64,000 bases of DNA from Coriolopsis trogii (GCA_020543525.1 JAHYIO010000031.1:1612001-1676000), one strand, 5' to 3'; counted from the first letter of the stretch, positions 1 through 12,424 are shown. Program-made: numbers and translations. Notes: generated by a model not told the origin, from the letters alone.

Positions 1-5
1 TGTAG

Positions 6-562
6 GATTATTTCCAAGGTCTCCTCGAGTTTATCACTTCCTTTCGACGACTGGAGTTCGATGATGGCGACTGGTCCACCAACGGAGAGTTGACGTCATG
101 CAGCGACGAAGAGATGTTTGAATGCATCCTTCGGGCGCGACGGCTTGGCATACTCGTCGACCTATCTGCCCAGCTCTCCGTATGATCCGCCTTCCAGATA
201 GCCTCTTCGCCCGCCAAGAGTCTGGGGAGTGGATTACCCTAGCCGCCGTCTACGCGCTATTTCTACAGGCACTTCACTATCAAGCCCGGCCAGATGACTC
301 CACGGAGACGCGTCGTGTTCGCCCCGACGATGAATCGTTACTTCGCATCTCATCCGCACTCACGGCAGCCGAAACGAAGGCGGCGATCCTGGAGGGTATG
401 CGTGACGATCTCCGTAAGATGCACGTGGATTGGGTGAAAAGCTCGTTCCAGGAGAGGGTGCATTGGCTCATGTTGCACGCAACGGAAGAACGGCTCGTTC
501 TTAAGCTCAATGCTCTGTACCATACGACTCTTCGTGTGCGCCGCGATCTCTGCCTCTGTTGA
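6..562 (+). CDS. Hypothetical protein, 3' part only
   Basis: This is the end of a gene that begins before the window. The first five bases end in TAG and read as a 3' splice site, so an exon starts at 6. Exons are 6..179 and 269..562, with an 89-bp GTATGA..TACAG intron between; the frame is open on both sides and the phase closes. The visible 156 residues are charged and mostly helical-looking, with no signal peptide, membrane segment or motif I recognise. The stop is the TGA at 560-562. Function is unknown; existence of the gene is fairly secure because removing the intron joins two open frames exactly. Confidence 0.55.
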
Positions 563-709
563 ACATCCCTTCCTTCACATTGCTCTCTGTTCTTTGGTTG
601 TGTCTATTGCTCGATGTATTACCTTGTGCGTGTCTTCTACATACTGAGCTGTGCTGGTATCTGCTGTAACAATGTTCACTCATCGAAATGATCTCCAGTC
701 GCTATACCA

Positions 710-2359
710 TTATACCTGATTCTGAGGTTCTTCATCCGCAAATGCCTTCGTTGTCCCCCCTGCCTCTCTGTACAACGTCGCTTTCCAGGCTCCTTCAACC
801 TATATCGGTTTGGACAAGTCAGCTCACGCATCTCACGCCGTCAACGGTGGTGAGGCATACGTCATGCAAATATATCCAGTCATGACTCCCCCAACGCTCG
901 TCAATGCGGTCCGCAACCCTCTCGTCCCATGGCAAGTGCTTACCCTTCTCCGCCACAGCACCCATGCGTCTAAGCTCTCCAAACAGACGGGAATAGTATG
1001 GACTGCGGGTCTCGTCGAACAGGCGGAGTGCTTCTGAGAGCGGTAGCTTATGCAAGAGCGCGTGCGAGAGGGCCTGGCCTAGCGTCCACGCGTCTTCGAG
1101 CGCGAAGGCTGCTCCTGACCCGAATGCCCCAGACAGCGCTACGGAAAAGTCAGCGTCTGACTGGAGGGAGTGTATGAAGAGTAACTCACGGTGAGAAGCG
1201 TCTCCTAACAGGGCGACCGAGCCGTGGCTGACTACCGTTTGCAGCTGAGGTCCGCCGAAGAACGCGAATTGCTTGATAGTTTCGGATGGGATAGCGTCCA
1301 CAATGGCACGCGCAACAGGGTGGTACTCCTACACCGTCCAGGTGACAATATCAGTCTGATATGAGCGCGCTTTCTGCCTTCAGATTTGTAGACGCACGGT
1401 GAAGTGTCTCTTCATCGTCTCCTTGTCCGCAGGTTGGCCCCACGACACAGCTTCTCCCACCTCTTTCGGCTCTGGACCTCTCCCGCTCACTTCGAAGAGT
1501 CCGTCCCCGATTGGTGTTGTGTACAAAGACGTGTCCGGTCCGAGCCAGAAGAGCGTCTTGCGAGGCAGGTCCGGGATGTGTTCCACAAGAGAGATGGGGA
1601 AGATGCTCCTGTAACCGACGCGCCCGGAGTAGGCAATGGTATGGGACGGGAATACCGTCCGACGGACGACCTGATGATAGACATAAACAACCTCTGCAGC
1701 CAAAGCGGATTACTACCAAACATGCCCACCGAGCGAATGCCATCCGCGCCTACCACGAGATCGACGACGGTCGAGAAGCCATCTTCGAATCTCAGGTTCA
1801 CTTCGCCGGAGGGTAGGAACTCAAGCTCCGAAAGCCGCTTCTGGAGGTGAATACGTTCTTTCGGCGCAACCTTGAGCAACGTCTGCTGGAGACGCGATCT
1901 CTGCGTTCGGACATGGCGCTTGTGTTCCGGGACATTCGCTGGGACGATCTCGGTTCAGCCAGCCGGTACAAGAGCAGGGGATGGAAGAATGCTTACGGGA
2001 GTCGTACGAGGCTTTGAGGAGCGCACCGGTACGCGCGTTCCAGAGCTCGTTGCGTAGTCCGGCTGCGTTGCGATGGAATGATTCTGGTGGAATATATGGC
2101 ACCCCAAGTTTGTCGAGGACGGTCCAGGTGTTGTAGTGCAGACTGATGCCCTGCGGTCTCGTTGTGAGTATTGACACTCCCTTTAGCATGTACGGCTTGA
2201 TGGAAGGACACCTACCGCGCCGACTTCCCGCAGCTCGCGCGCCTGCTCGTAAACTTGCACGTCCACGCCTTCAATCTTGTGCAGCGCCAGCAAGGCTCCC
2301 AAGCCCGCAGGGCCTGCGCCGATGACAGCTACTCGGATACGCTGTTGAATGGAGGGCAT
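710..2359 (-). CDS. FAD-dependent monooxygenase, salicylate hydroxylase type
   Basis: Seven exons, complement of 710..799, 861..1138, 1190..1328, 1398..1670, 1730..1938, 1997..2150 and 2216..2359, give 428 residues, the usual length for this family. All introns are 51-69 bp and in phase. Family marks are the dinucleotide-binding GAGPAG (residues about 14-19), the FAD/NAD(P)H motif GADGIRS (163-169) and the ribose-binding GDASHP (302-307, split by an intron) followed by an ALEDA stretch. Such class A flavoprotein hydroxylases use NAD(P)H and O2 to hydroxylate aromatic rings; members act on salicylate, other phenolic acids or secondary-metabolite intermediates, so the substrate cannot be read from sequence. 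The protein has no signal peptide and is probably cytosolic. The start is the first Met before the Rossmann motif. A role in aromatic catabolism is inferred. Confidence 0.93.
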
Positions 2360-3358
2360 CACGAGAGGAATACAATAGCTACCAACCGTGGTCAGCTATA
2401 AGAGAATAAGTAGCGCCCGCAACTCTTGATAAGCTTGAGAGCACGCCTTTCACCTGGGAATGAGGTCGAAGTGCAAAGTTGCGCAAGCAGGAAGGTAAAT
2501 GACGACAGAAGTTGAAAGTCATGAAAATCACCGGGCGGCTTGGGCGGCATATCGCTCAAAGTTATTCGCATTCGGACAGAATGCTACGAACAAGTTAGGA
2601 GACAGCCAAGGCATGCTGAACAGTGCGCGATGTAGTGGCGGCGTATGGCTCAGGACCTAAGGTGAGCCGTGGTCGCGATCGAGGTGCAAGTGATGGCACT
2701 ACGTTAAAGGCGAGCTGAGAATCGATTCGGTCTGACTGGTCCGACTCTTTGCTGAAGTAATAATAATGGGCGCGGGCGCTCGCCCTGGGGTCTCGTCTTG
2801 ACCAATGACGACTACTGGCAGACCGAGCTTGCCAGTCATTCACAATATTACTCCTCGAAGACTTGGACTGCTACTATGAAGGATGCGCGTATGGTTTCCT
2901 GGGTCTCGCCTTGACCTTGGCACTATTCTGCGACCCATACCACACCGCTCTTCGAGTACCATACGGCGCGCAATGGCAGCAAGGACCAAAGTTAGGCAAT
3001 CCAAACATACGAAGTCATCCTTCATGTTCTCAAGACTTCGCGCATTTCTTCACGGGCGATGAGGTACGGCGCCAATAGCATTCGACAGTGATGTATTTTG
3101 ACGTCTGTAGTTATGGCGCAGTATATGGCCGGGAGTTCTTTTGTTCTAGAAGAACCCTGACTCCTACTACATACTGACAACTGGCGGCAGTGCCATTCCA
3201 GCTCAAGGCGATGTCCTTGGGAGTACTTCGAGGCAGTGCCTAACATCTGTACAAGGTTCGTTGTGTACATATAAGCTTCCTCAATATGATGTACTCGCAC
3301 GCTATATCAACCACGGCCACAACAAGGCAATCCCAACCTCAAATCTCCCCCTGCCACG
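2360..3358. other. Intergenic stretch, no gene seen
   Basis: About 1 kb between the divergent monooxygenase and F-box genes. Short open frames on both strands have no coherent splice structure or recognisable motif. It should hold both promoters, but I see no convincing TATA box. Confidence 0.5.
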
Positions 3359-4809
3359 GTGCCCTTCATGGAGACATCTCGTCTACCCGTTGACATTTGC
3401 GAGCGGATCATTGACCTCACATACAGCAAAGGACGAAAACACTGGGTGCATAACAAAATTTATAGGAGATATGCGCTCACTTGCCGCCAGTGGCTTCCTC
3501 GCAGCTACTTGCACCTCTATTCGAGGATATGGATCAGTAGCCCCCTCAGGCTCCTGGCGCTTCTGGATACCCTGGCATGCAAACCCTGGCTGGGAAGCTT
3601 TGTGAAGGAGTTGCGGGTATGGCCGTGCAGTCAAACCCGGAACTCATCCTACGTCTCTTTCGCCCATGGAGTCCTTCTCAAGAGCCTGTGTCATGTAGAG
3701 GCACTCACACTGGGCGGAGTCAGATGGGCGGAGTATCCACCAATGTACCACACGCTGGTCGGGCGTTACCCTATCGTCGAACTCGAGCTCTGGGGTTCTG
3801 AGTTCAAGACAGTCGGCGACCTCCTGCGAGTCGTTTGGGCTTGCCGCAATGTGCGGTCCCTGAGCTTGTTCTCAGTCAACGACAACCCGAAGCCTCGCCC
3901 ACTTTCCGATGAGGCTTGCTCCCGCTTAGGCAATGTGCGGAATGCTCTTGCTTGTCACAAGCTGAGGCATCTTCACATCGGTGTACTTGTCCCGATCTTC
4001 GCTTCCACTTGTTTATCAACACACTAATATATCTGTGGCACGCATCCAGGGTTTTTATACTGCACTCAAGAACTTTCCCCCGCCTTCTGCATTCGGAACG
4101 TCCGTAGAAACACTCGAATTGGAATTTTCCTCGAAGGAGCCGGTTGTGTCCGGTAGGAACCTCACTTATACCCCTCTCCCCGCTCTGATACGATGATTGG
4201 TCTCAGCAAGTATCCTTGCGCAGATATCTTGCTTCTCGCAGCTGAAGACGATGCGCGTCTGGATGAACGAACCATACGACCTAGCTGACCTAGACCTTCT
4301 ATCTCGTTCGCTCTCGGCTATCATATCCCAGCTCGCGGCCCTCGAGATCCTCACCGCCATATTTATCCACCTAGACCTACGCTTATGGGGAGGGCCTCTT
4401 CTGCGAGACAAGAGCACGTCTCGTGGTGTTCGGTCTCATATAGTCTTCGCGACAATTTTCAACGCGCAGCTCAAGTCCAACCTAGAGCGCCTCCGCAGCC
4501 TGAAGGAGCTGCATTTCCTCATGTGGGGTGACCAGTTCGGAAACTCGATGCTCCCTCCGGTGGGGTGGTGGGTTGAGCGGATCATGAAGTGGATGACTGG
4601 GCTGAACAAGAGAATAAGCCTCGCAGTATGCTCTGATGCACGTAAGAGCAGCTTCATGCCACCGTTCACGTCCTAGTGAATGTTCGCTGACACATTTTCT
4701 TGACTTAGCGAAGGCTCTGTGGGATCATGATAGTGGACATGAGACTGCTACCGACGATGAAAGTTGCGAGGAAGCTTCGCATCCGTCCAGTAATGATCTG
4801 AAGTACTGA
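3359..4809 (+). CDS. F-box-like protein
   Basis: Exons 3359..3982, 4050..4152, 4207..4641 and 4709..4809 give 420 residues; the three introns (54-67 bp) close in phase. The N terminus carries an F-box-like segment, LPVDICERIIDLTYS followed by ALTCRQWLPRS (about residues 9-50), the usual site for binding Skp1 in SCF ubiquitin ligases. The rest has the loosely repeated Leu-rich pattern of the large, fast-evolving F-box families of Agaricomycetes (for example LRHLHIG, LETLELEF, LKELHFL). The C-terminal exon is acidic (TDDESCEEAS). The second Met, at 3368, is an equally good start. The target is unknown. The family assignment is moderately sure; the ligase role is inferred. Confidence 0.75.
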
Positions 4810-5529
4810 ATAGCTGAACAAAGTGGATGCTTGGCCAACCGTTTGCAGTTGCGGCCACGCGCCGTTGTGTCAAGCGCCTTATGTCACCGATTCTCGGTGA
4901 CGGGCCCGCGGTGACGAGCCGCCGACGTCGATTCGGGCTATGGATTGGCATCAACATCCCTTTCCAGACTCTGGCTTCAACTTCGCATGGTAGAGCGAGT
5001 CTGGCCACGGTAAGTATAGGCCACAAGTACCGCCATAACGCGCGCGCCAAATAAAATGCCGTGCATCGTTGTTGCTAGATCCAGGGTGAGTCAGGCAGAC
5101 TCCAGTCATTTCGTCCAAACACTGGCAGGCACACGCAGGCTCGCGGCATTGGAAGCAAAGTATGTTACGCAAGACCTTCGGCCTCGGCTATGTATGTGAG
5201 CGTAGTCGGTGAGTCACTGTGAATCGATGGATGGAGTGCTGCCACACCGCAAGTCGTTGCTATGAATAGCCTCTGGCGCCGTGAGTAGATCAATGCCCTC
5301 TAGTCTTTGATCTGTCCATCAAGCCACGTCCAACCTTCCTAGATCTGGAAATGACTATGGCATGGAGAAGGGCACTCGTCTACTGCGGCTGCTAGAACGT
5401 ATATAAGCCTATCGCTATGAGAGGCTCTGCCCAACACCCCCACCACACAGCACCTAGTACTGGCGAGTACCTCCATTATCTCTCTCACTCTTCCCTTCAC
5501 CAAACTTTCATCCAGCACGCAGCTTAACG
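4810..5529. other. Intergenic stretch with the promoter of the next gene
   Basis: No gene is supported here. The last 130 bp hold a TATA box and a pyrimidine- and CA-rich leader typical of a strongly expressed fungal gene. Confidence 0.5.
5400..5406 (+). promoter_or_regulatory. TATA box of the TetX-like monooxygenase gene
   Basis: TATATAA lies 124 bp before the ATG at 5530. It is followed by CA-repeats and CT-rich sequence (about 5440-5510), a common layout at transcription starts of basidiomycete genes. Confidence 0.6.
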
Positions 5530-6753
5530 ATGAGCTCCACCTCGTCCGTTCCCTTCCAACCCCGTATCGCCATCATTGGCGGTGGGCTGGGTGGGCTTTC
5601 CCTCCTCCTCACGCTCTCCCGTCGTGGCGTCCCTGCGACTCTCTACGAGCGCGAGGAGGGCTTCAACGCTCGAGCGCACCTTGGTGGTAGCCTCGATCTT
5701 GGCTGGAAAAGCGGCCAGCGTGCTCTCCGGGAGAACGGCCTCCAGGAAGAGTTCAACAAGAACTCGCGCCCCGAGGGCGAAGAGATGAGACTCTACGATG
5801 CATCTGGCAAACTGCACTTTTCCATGGGCCTCGACGAAGAAGACCATCATCCTCAAGGCAACGAGGAGATCCGTCCCGAAATCGACCGCACCGTCCTGCG
5901 CAAGATCCTCCTCGATGCGTGCTCTCCGGACTCCATCAAGTGGGGTCACGCCCTGACTTCCGTGCGCGCAGTCGAGACGGGCGTGCACGAGCTCACCTTC
6001 GCCAACGGCACGACCACAGTGGTCGACATTCTTGTTGGCGCCGACGGCGCACACTCGCGCATTCGACCCCTTCTATCCCCCGCCACCCCTGAATACACCG
6101 GCGTGAACGGCGTGGAGATCTCGCTCGCGCCTGAGGTCGTGGCCCGACCAGACATGCAGGACGTCGTCACCAACGTCGGGCAGGGCACCATGTTCGCGAC
6201 GCAGGACAACAAGATGCTCGGCAGCCAACCGAACATGTCCGGCCGCATACGCACCTACGTCTTTCATCGGGCATCCGCCGACTGGTCCGTCCCCACAAAG
6301 GACCCCGCAGCGACACGGGAGATCTTGCTCGATCTGTTCGCAGGCTGGGCACCGTGGATGCGCAAGCTAATTGAGCACTGCGACGACGAGGCGATCTATC
6401 TTCGCCCCATGTACATCCTCCCCGTCGGTCATTCGTGGGCGCACGTTCCGGGCGTGACCATCCTTGGGGACGCCGCGCATCTTCAGAGCCCTTTCGCGGG
6501 TGCTGGGGCTAATCTCGCGATGCTCGACGGCCTCGAGCTCGGGCTGGCGGTTGCGGATGTGGTCGGGAAGTCAGGAACACGCGAGGACTTGGAGAAGGCC
6601 GTTGAGAAGTCCGAGAAGGCGATGTGCGAGATGGCTGCCAGGGTTTCGCGCATCAGCTTGGACAACCTGCACGCATGGGTCAACTCCAACGCGCCGCAAA
6701 GTGTCCTTGATCGGTTCCAGGTAATCATGACATTGGGAGAGCGCGAGGGTTGA
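5530..6753 (+). CDS. Intronless FAD monooxygenase, TetX-like
   Basis: A single 407-residue frame without introns, unlike nearly all its neighbours. Seen are the Rossmann motif GGGLGG (residues 17-22) with an acidic end YERE, the central GADGAHSR (about 170-177), and GDAAHLQSP followed by AGAGANLAM (about 313-330), which are the three marks of class A flavoprotein monooxygenases. Spacing and the LQSPFAGAGAN sequence resemble the TetX/FAD-binding-3 group, whose best-known bacterial member hydroxylates tetracycline; fungal relatives mostly have unknown substrates. No signal peptide or membrane segment is present. The preceding promoter has a clear TATA box. The lack of introns could reflect retroposition, horizontal transfer or simple intron loss. 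The enzyme class is secure and the substrate unknown. Confidence 0.9.
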   Translation: MSSTSSVPFQPRIAIIGGGLGGLSLLLTLSRRGVPATLYEREEGFNARAHLGGSLDLGWKSGQRALRENGLQEEFNKNSRPEGEEMRLYDASGKLHFSMGLDEEDHHPQGNEEIRPEIDRTVLRKILLDACSPDSIKWGHALTSVRAVETGVHELTFANGTTTVVDILVGADGAHSRIRPLLSPATPEYTGVNGVEISLAPEVVARPDMQDVVTNVGQGTMFATQDNKMLGSQPNMSGRIRTYVFHRASADWSVPTKDPAATREILLDLFAGWAPWMRKLIEHCDDEAIYLRPMYILPVGHSWAHVPGVTILGDAAHLQSPFAGAGANLAMLDGLELGLAVADVVGKSGTREDLEKAVEKSEKAMCEMAARVSRISLDNLHAWVNSNAPQSVLDRFQVIMTLGEREG

Positions 6754-8729
6754 GCGATTGAGCAGTTTGGCGTCCATATGCCTCATGCTTTTTACGGGCA
6801 ATCCTTAGCTAGTATCCAGGGTTCAAGGTAGGTATTAGATAGTACGTAGTTAGCCCTCATACCAAATAAATATAGGTAAGTAGCGTCAACTATCAATCCG
6901 GATTAACTATTGAACTATCCAATTCTGCATAACATCAATGCATCCCATCCGCGTGTCGACTACTCATATCAAAATGCGGCGGTCCTGGTAGATCACTATG
7001 TACAAGACGGGCCTAAGTTCAAGTTGTGTAAGTAAGCTACGATCACGTGCACGATACTCCAAGTGTCGCCCACTGCAGCTCAAGCTTGTTCTGTCGTCGA
7101 GCTCTACCTGTCTATGCCGTTATGGATCATATGCGAGGGCTGCTTGAGATTCGACTGCGTACCCTGCTTGCTAGCTGTGCCCCATGTGGAGACTGGCCGT
7201 TCTCCAAAGTCATGAATATCCCGAACTTCACACTCTGTCCGAGAACCCGCCAGTGTTGTGCCTGCGAGATAACAGGGCGCTGCCTGGAACGCTCAATGAG
7301 CAAACAGGATAAAGGGTGAGAGCAAGTGGTGCGGCCGGGGGCGGGACAGGAAGCTGCAAAGACAGAGCGAATAGCGAATCAAGGACGATTGTGAGTCGGT
7401 TCATGTTTTTGTCATGTCGTGAGCAACCACGCATCCCATGCGAGGGTCCCCAGACCTCTGTCTTTGGTGTCCAAAGCGTCTCCCCACTCCGATCGGTGCT
7501 GTCCAATCCACGCGACGAAGCGTCAAGACCACCTTGGGTTTCTGCTCGCTTGGTGAAGCGAAGTTCACAGCGCGTTTGGACTCTGAGTTAAGTGGTGAGC
7601 ATGGCCTTCGTATTATATTGCCCGCTCGAGAGAGCGAAGGCATGTATTGGTCGTGATGGTGTTGCTCACGACGTCTCCAGAGCAAGGTGCTGCCGACTTC
7701 GCGATGCGTGCGCCCTCTACCGCTTCTGTTCAATCATACACCTTTTTCCGAGGTACCCCAAAGGTGACCAAGCTACGCGTACCTTCCTTGCCCTGTGACC
7801 GTGCCCTGATGGTCTTACCTGGGGCGCTCTACCGTTCTTGAGGACCTTCCAGTCCCTCATGCTGAACAAGCTTCTTACGGCGGTGGCAGAACAATGAAGC
7901 CATGTATATGGGGTAAGTATTGAGCATTCCATCCACGGTCGGGAGTACATATTGGTAATTGCGGGTTTCCACTATCCGTCGGCCGCGGATCTGCGGTGGA
8001 CGGTATGAAACCGCCCTCCGAGTACGAAAGATCGCCGGAGGCCTCACACAACGCTCGTGTAGCGCTTGTTAGTTCAACCCATCAAGCCATATGGAGATTT
8101 GCCTTACTCAACTCTTCCTGAATTTCCACAGTAGTGATTACGCGTCTTTGCAACCCGACGATCGAGCAAGGCTCATTGAGTCGATTCAAAGAATGGACAC
8201 TTGGTCTACCAGTGACGCATGCCCTCTCATCCTGGAAGGGCGTTGATCCTTGCGATGATTTCGAATAACTTCAGGGAGGAAGCAATGATTGGGAATTCAG
8301 AGCCAATCACACAAACCTGCAAGTTGAGTCACTTAGTCATATGTCCGCCTCTTGACCGGATACTCACAAACCCACACAGTATCAACCGCTGACCGCCTCC
8401 GCACTCATGGATGCCGTCTCTACCCCATCGGAAGACGTACCGCCCGTGTCTACATGGATATCCTTGTGTCTCAGTTATTTAAGGTACGCATTGGTGCCTA
8501 GTTCGCAGTGGCTCACACTCCGGCCATAGTACATGGTGGAGTACTTCGTCTCCTGGACGGCGTTCTCTCGGTGGATCTGGCCGGTGGACTTGTAGTACTA
8601 GGCACAGAGGCTACAGGAAGCATGTGGACTTACTCACCCAGCCGTAGGACGAGCGTTCATGTTTTGTCATATAAGCTGGAGGAACTTTGTGGTGGAAGGT
8701 CAGCAGCGAGCAAGTCGCACTTTCTCGCC
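6754..8729. other. Long gene-poor stretch
   Basis: Nearly 2 kb. An AATAAA-like signal at 6865-6870 could serve the upstream gene. Several open frames of 60-110 codons on both strands (7047-8050) show no motif and no plausible splice partners. I could not build a gene here. Confidence 0.45.
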
Positions 8730-11700
8730 ATGCTTCTCTGTACCACCTCTTTGCTCCTCGCTGCAGCTGCTGGCGTGAGGGCAGTGGCTATTGTGAACAG
8801 CTCTTATCCATTCATTGGACGAGACCTCCACCCGAGGGCCGCGGTCAACGGCTCGTGCCTCTCTGCTCCTGACGACTCCTGTTTGGCTCTGCTCGGCATC
8901 TGCATCTCGAGCATTACGTCGGGCGAGGTGAGCAGCATTTCGTTGTACTCATTGTGGATGCAGATTGTGACATACGCACTGCAGGTACCTTCCAACGCCT
9001 TTTGGAGTGATCGAGTTTGCACAGCTGCCGCGACATGTGCAGGGGTACGACTTCCGTTTTGGCTGTATATAATCTTTTCTAACCGCAGCACGCTTGTAGA
9101 CGGGTGCAGTCTTGAACGCTGCGTGCTGTGCCGGGACGTGCATGCAACCAATCAATATCAACAGCATCGATTATAATAATGCACGTTGAGTGGACGCCCC
9201 GTTCTCCATAGCGGTTGCTAACAATCTGTACCGCAGATATATACGGGCATTGTTGGAGATTGCGCCTCGCAGCCTGGAGGCTGTTCTATGACTTGGCGTG
9301 AGTTCGCCGTCCATAGGAAACGCATGTATTTCTCTGATCTGCTCAAACTCCCTACAGAACCCTTCATCGACTGGTTCTACAATACGATCCAAGGCACTGG
9401 CACGAACCTTTACCCGGAGTAGGTCCCTTGTCTTTTCTGAGTTGTGTTGACGTATCATTCTGACAGTTGCATAGCTCTGGCGACGATGTCCTCGGGTGGT
9501 GGGCCGACATCGCGACCTGGACAGCTCTATGCGAGGGCACGAACTGCATCGACAGCGCTATCCCTTATACCAACTTCAATGATTGGTTCCATTTCTCTTC
9601 AGCCGTGGACGTCACCACTCCTGGCACGCCCCAGTACACAGACCCCCTGAGTACCGACCCGACTGTGAACGACGATAATTGGACGCCAGACTTCTCATGG
9701 CCATGTGCTTTCGATGACGAGGACGACTGCTGGTGGGATTACGGTCCGCCCACCCCACCTGAGCCTGGTGTAAACGCCATTTCTGCCAACGCACGCCCCC
9801 GTCTATCTCCCTTCAACTCGAACGGAGGTCATTCGCTCGCAGGCTTCCGTCTCCCTGTGGGAGCGAACTTCTCTCCGGTGGCTCCCTATCCGTTCGGCAG
9901 GGCTGAGCATCAGCCTGCCAATGTACCTCCACCGGTATATGTGATGGGAAAGCGTCTCACCCTCAATCTCAGCGAAACAGACGATGTCGTCGGACTTGAT
10001 CTCGAGTCTCTCTCGATCGCCGACGACTCTGAGCCGACCGTGGTCAAGGACACCTCTCTCACTCCCCCGTACGACCCTGCCGACTTTGAACCCTCTCGCA
10101 TCCTATCTGCTGCGTTCACCAAGATCACCCCGGAAGCTTGTGTGGGGCCGACGGACACCCCCGCCGTGCTGCCGTCGCTCGCGTACTACTGTAACCTTCT
10201 CCCGAACATCTGTGACAACATTCGGTCTCATCCGGACTTTGGCGTACCCACCCCGGACACGATCGTCCTTACGTATGACCCGTTCAGCGCGAGCACCGGG
10301 CGGCGGCGGCGTGGGGTGTGCACCACTGCCACCAAGAACAAGTTCCAGGCTGAGGGCAAATGCGATGCCGAGCAGCATAATCCTGCCTTTTGGAAGGTGC
10401 GCACTTCATCCTGGCACTCTATGACAAGACAGTACTTACTGGATTCCGTCACAGGTGTCTTGTGACGAATTCCCTTTCAACTCAGCACTAGAGGGCGGTG
10501 CAAACAACGCCGTCACATTGGGTGTTCCCATGCGTGAGCAGCAGTACCAAGGCACTCTGCAGTCGTCCATCACGAACCTCCGTCGCGTTGCCAGCAACGG
10601 TAAGACGGTGTGGAAAGGCTCTACGGGGCGCATGTGTCACAAGTATATCCTCCGACTGCTCCCTAACCCCGAGCTCAACGCCCCTCCGAACGCCGTTGGA
10701 AGCCTCTTCGCCGGTTCTGCATTCTTCGGGAATAGTATCAGTGGCAGCAACACCGGTACGCGCTTCATAACTGACCGTCGCGCCCTGCTACCAATGCCCG
10801 ACGAATGCTCGCACGGATATGACTACCTTCCGACGGATCGCAGCCTTCGCGTGCCTTCCTACAGCAAAGGCTTCGATTGCAGGCCGTGCAACATCGGGAG
10901 CACAGGCTCTCCGACGTGTACCGATCCCTTCACCAGGACGCTTCCTGGGCGCGAGGTGCATCCAGGATCTGAGGCCAGGAATTCATCCGTTCGTCGCGCG
11001 GACCACGCGGACCTCGCGAAACGTCAAGCCGCTCCGAGTGCATGCCCCACGAGCATCTCAGCTATGCCATCCTCCACGGCCGCTGCAGCCGCTATAGCGA
11101 AGAGTGCTGCAGCTACCGCAGCTGCCGCCGCGGCAGCGGCATCAGCAGCAGTTGTAAATGTCCCAGCGGCAGCGTCCGCGGCAGCCGCTGCCGCGGTCGC
11201 CGCAGCCGACTCTCTAACCAGCGCCGCGGATGCTCTGGTACGAGATACTTGCTATGCTCGTCTCCATACTTCAGATGTTGATGAATATCCTCCACAGTCT
11301 AACCCGACCAACGATGCAGCCTGGGCATCTGCTTTTGCTATGGCGGAGTCGTCCGTTGAGTCGGCTTCAGATGCGCTGTCGCCTCTCCTGAACTTCCTCA
11401 CTGGCGAGCCCGACGATCCGGTGCAGACAGTCGTGGATAATGTGCGTTCATCTTCCGTGCTGCTATCTTCTGTTTGTGCTTGGTCCTCAACGCCACTCTC
11501 GTAGGTGTCTACCTCGTCCAACTCCGTTTCGTCTTCTATGGACGCGGCCAAGGACGTTATGAACCCTACGGTGCCTATCCCGCCGGACGTCGATCCGGCC
11601 AAGAACCCTGCTTTGAACAAGCCGCCTCCGACTGGTATTCCCCCGGCCGCATGCTTCGGGGCAGGATCCAAGGGCTTCGTTATGATCGGCGATATCGTCG

Positions 11701-12059
11701 TGGGGGATCCTAACAACAACCAGCACGTACCGGCGACGCTCGTCGACGCGGGCTCCGACGCGTTCTTCGGCCTCGACCTGCCCAACGTGTACGCTGTGAA
11801 GCAGCTGGATGGCTGCACGGGTGTGTATGGGTGGTACAACGGTCCGGCACAGCCCGATTTCCAGGTCGACTGCTCGACGAACGAGTTCGGGACGTACTGG
11901 AGTGCGGTGAAGCAGGCATGCTACGCTTATGGGGACCTCAGCGGCACGTTCTACGTGATTTGCGGCAATAATCTCGGGAACGTCTATTCGTGCTTGGCTG
12001 GGGCGGGGCTGCCTGGCGCTCGGCTGACCCCGATCTTCATGAGCTGGCGGTCTAGTTAG
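8730..12059 (+). CDS. Secreted protein with NucA/NucB-like nuclease domain
   Basis: The model is 8730..8927, 8985..9044, 9100..9180, 9237..9297, 9358..9418, 9475..10396, 10455..11441, 11505..12059: 974 residues. A signal peptide (MLLCTTSLLLAAAAGVRA) is followed by a Cys-rich N-terminal part. A GRRRRG segment near residue 430 precedes CDEFPFNSALEGG and a REQQYQG stretch (about 463-490), the hallmark of the DNase NucA/NucB family. An Ala-rich tract (about 666-720) may form a helical spacer, and a Cys-containing C-terminal region (about 830-974) is unrecognised. The third intron must use a GC donor (GCACGT at 9181) to keep phase, the weakest point of the model. An extracellular DNA-degrading or defence role is inferred from the domain; activity is not shown. 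Confidence 0.78.
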
Positions 12060-12424
12060 TAGCAGGGGTACATGGGCTGAGGCTGAACACGATGAATTTC
12101 GGTCAATGAATTCCTTCGTCCTTCGTTCCAGGCTGGATTGTTCATTGGTCTTGGATTAATAGCACAATCGAAATGATGAAACTATCTAGTATGTGGACAG
12201 TGGGACACAGGCTGATCCATGATGGTAAGACGATTACCGCATCGAGATACGAAACCTCGATGCTCCCTATGAGAGTCCATGACTTGCCGTTGAGTACAGA
12301 AGTCATGATACGACATGACAAGGTATGGGAGCCGCGAGCCGCGAAGCGACCAATGAAGTACACAGGTGCCTGGAGGAATCATGGTTATTAAAGCCGATAG
12401 TCGATAAATTTGACATACTGGTGT
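12060..12424. other. Convergent intergenic stretch
   Basis: This separates the 3' ends of the nuclease-like gene and the minus-strand gene. Only short frames are present; it probably holds both polyadenylation regions. Confidence 0.5.

Noticed and set aside
5524..6054. 176-codon minus-strand frame
   Set aside because: Shadow of the TetX-like monooxygenase gene.
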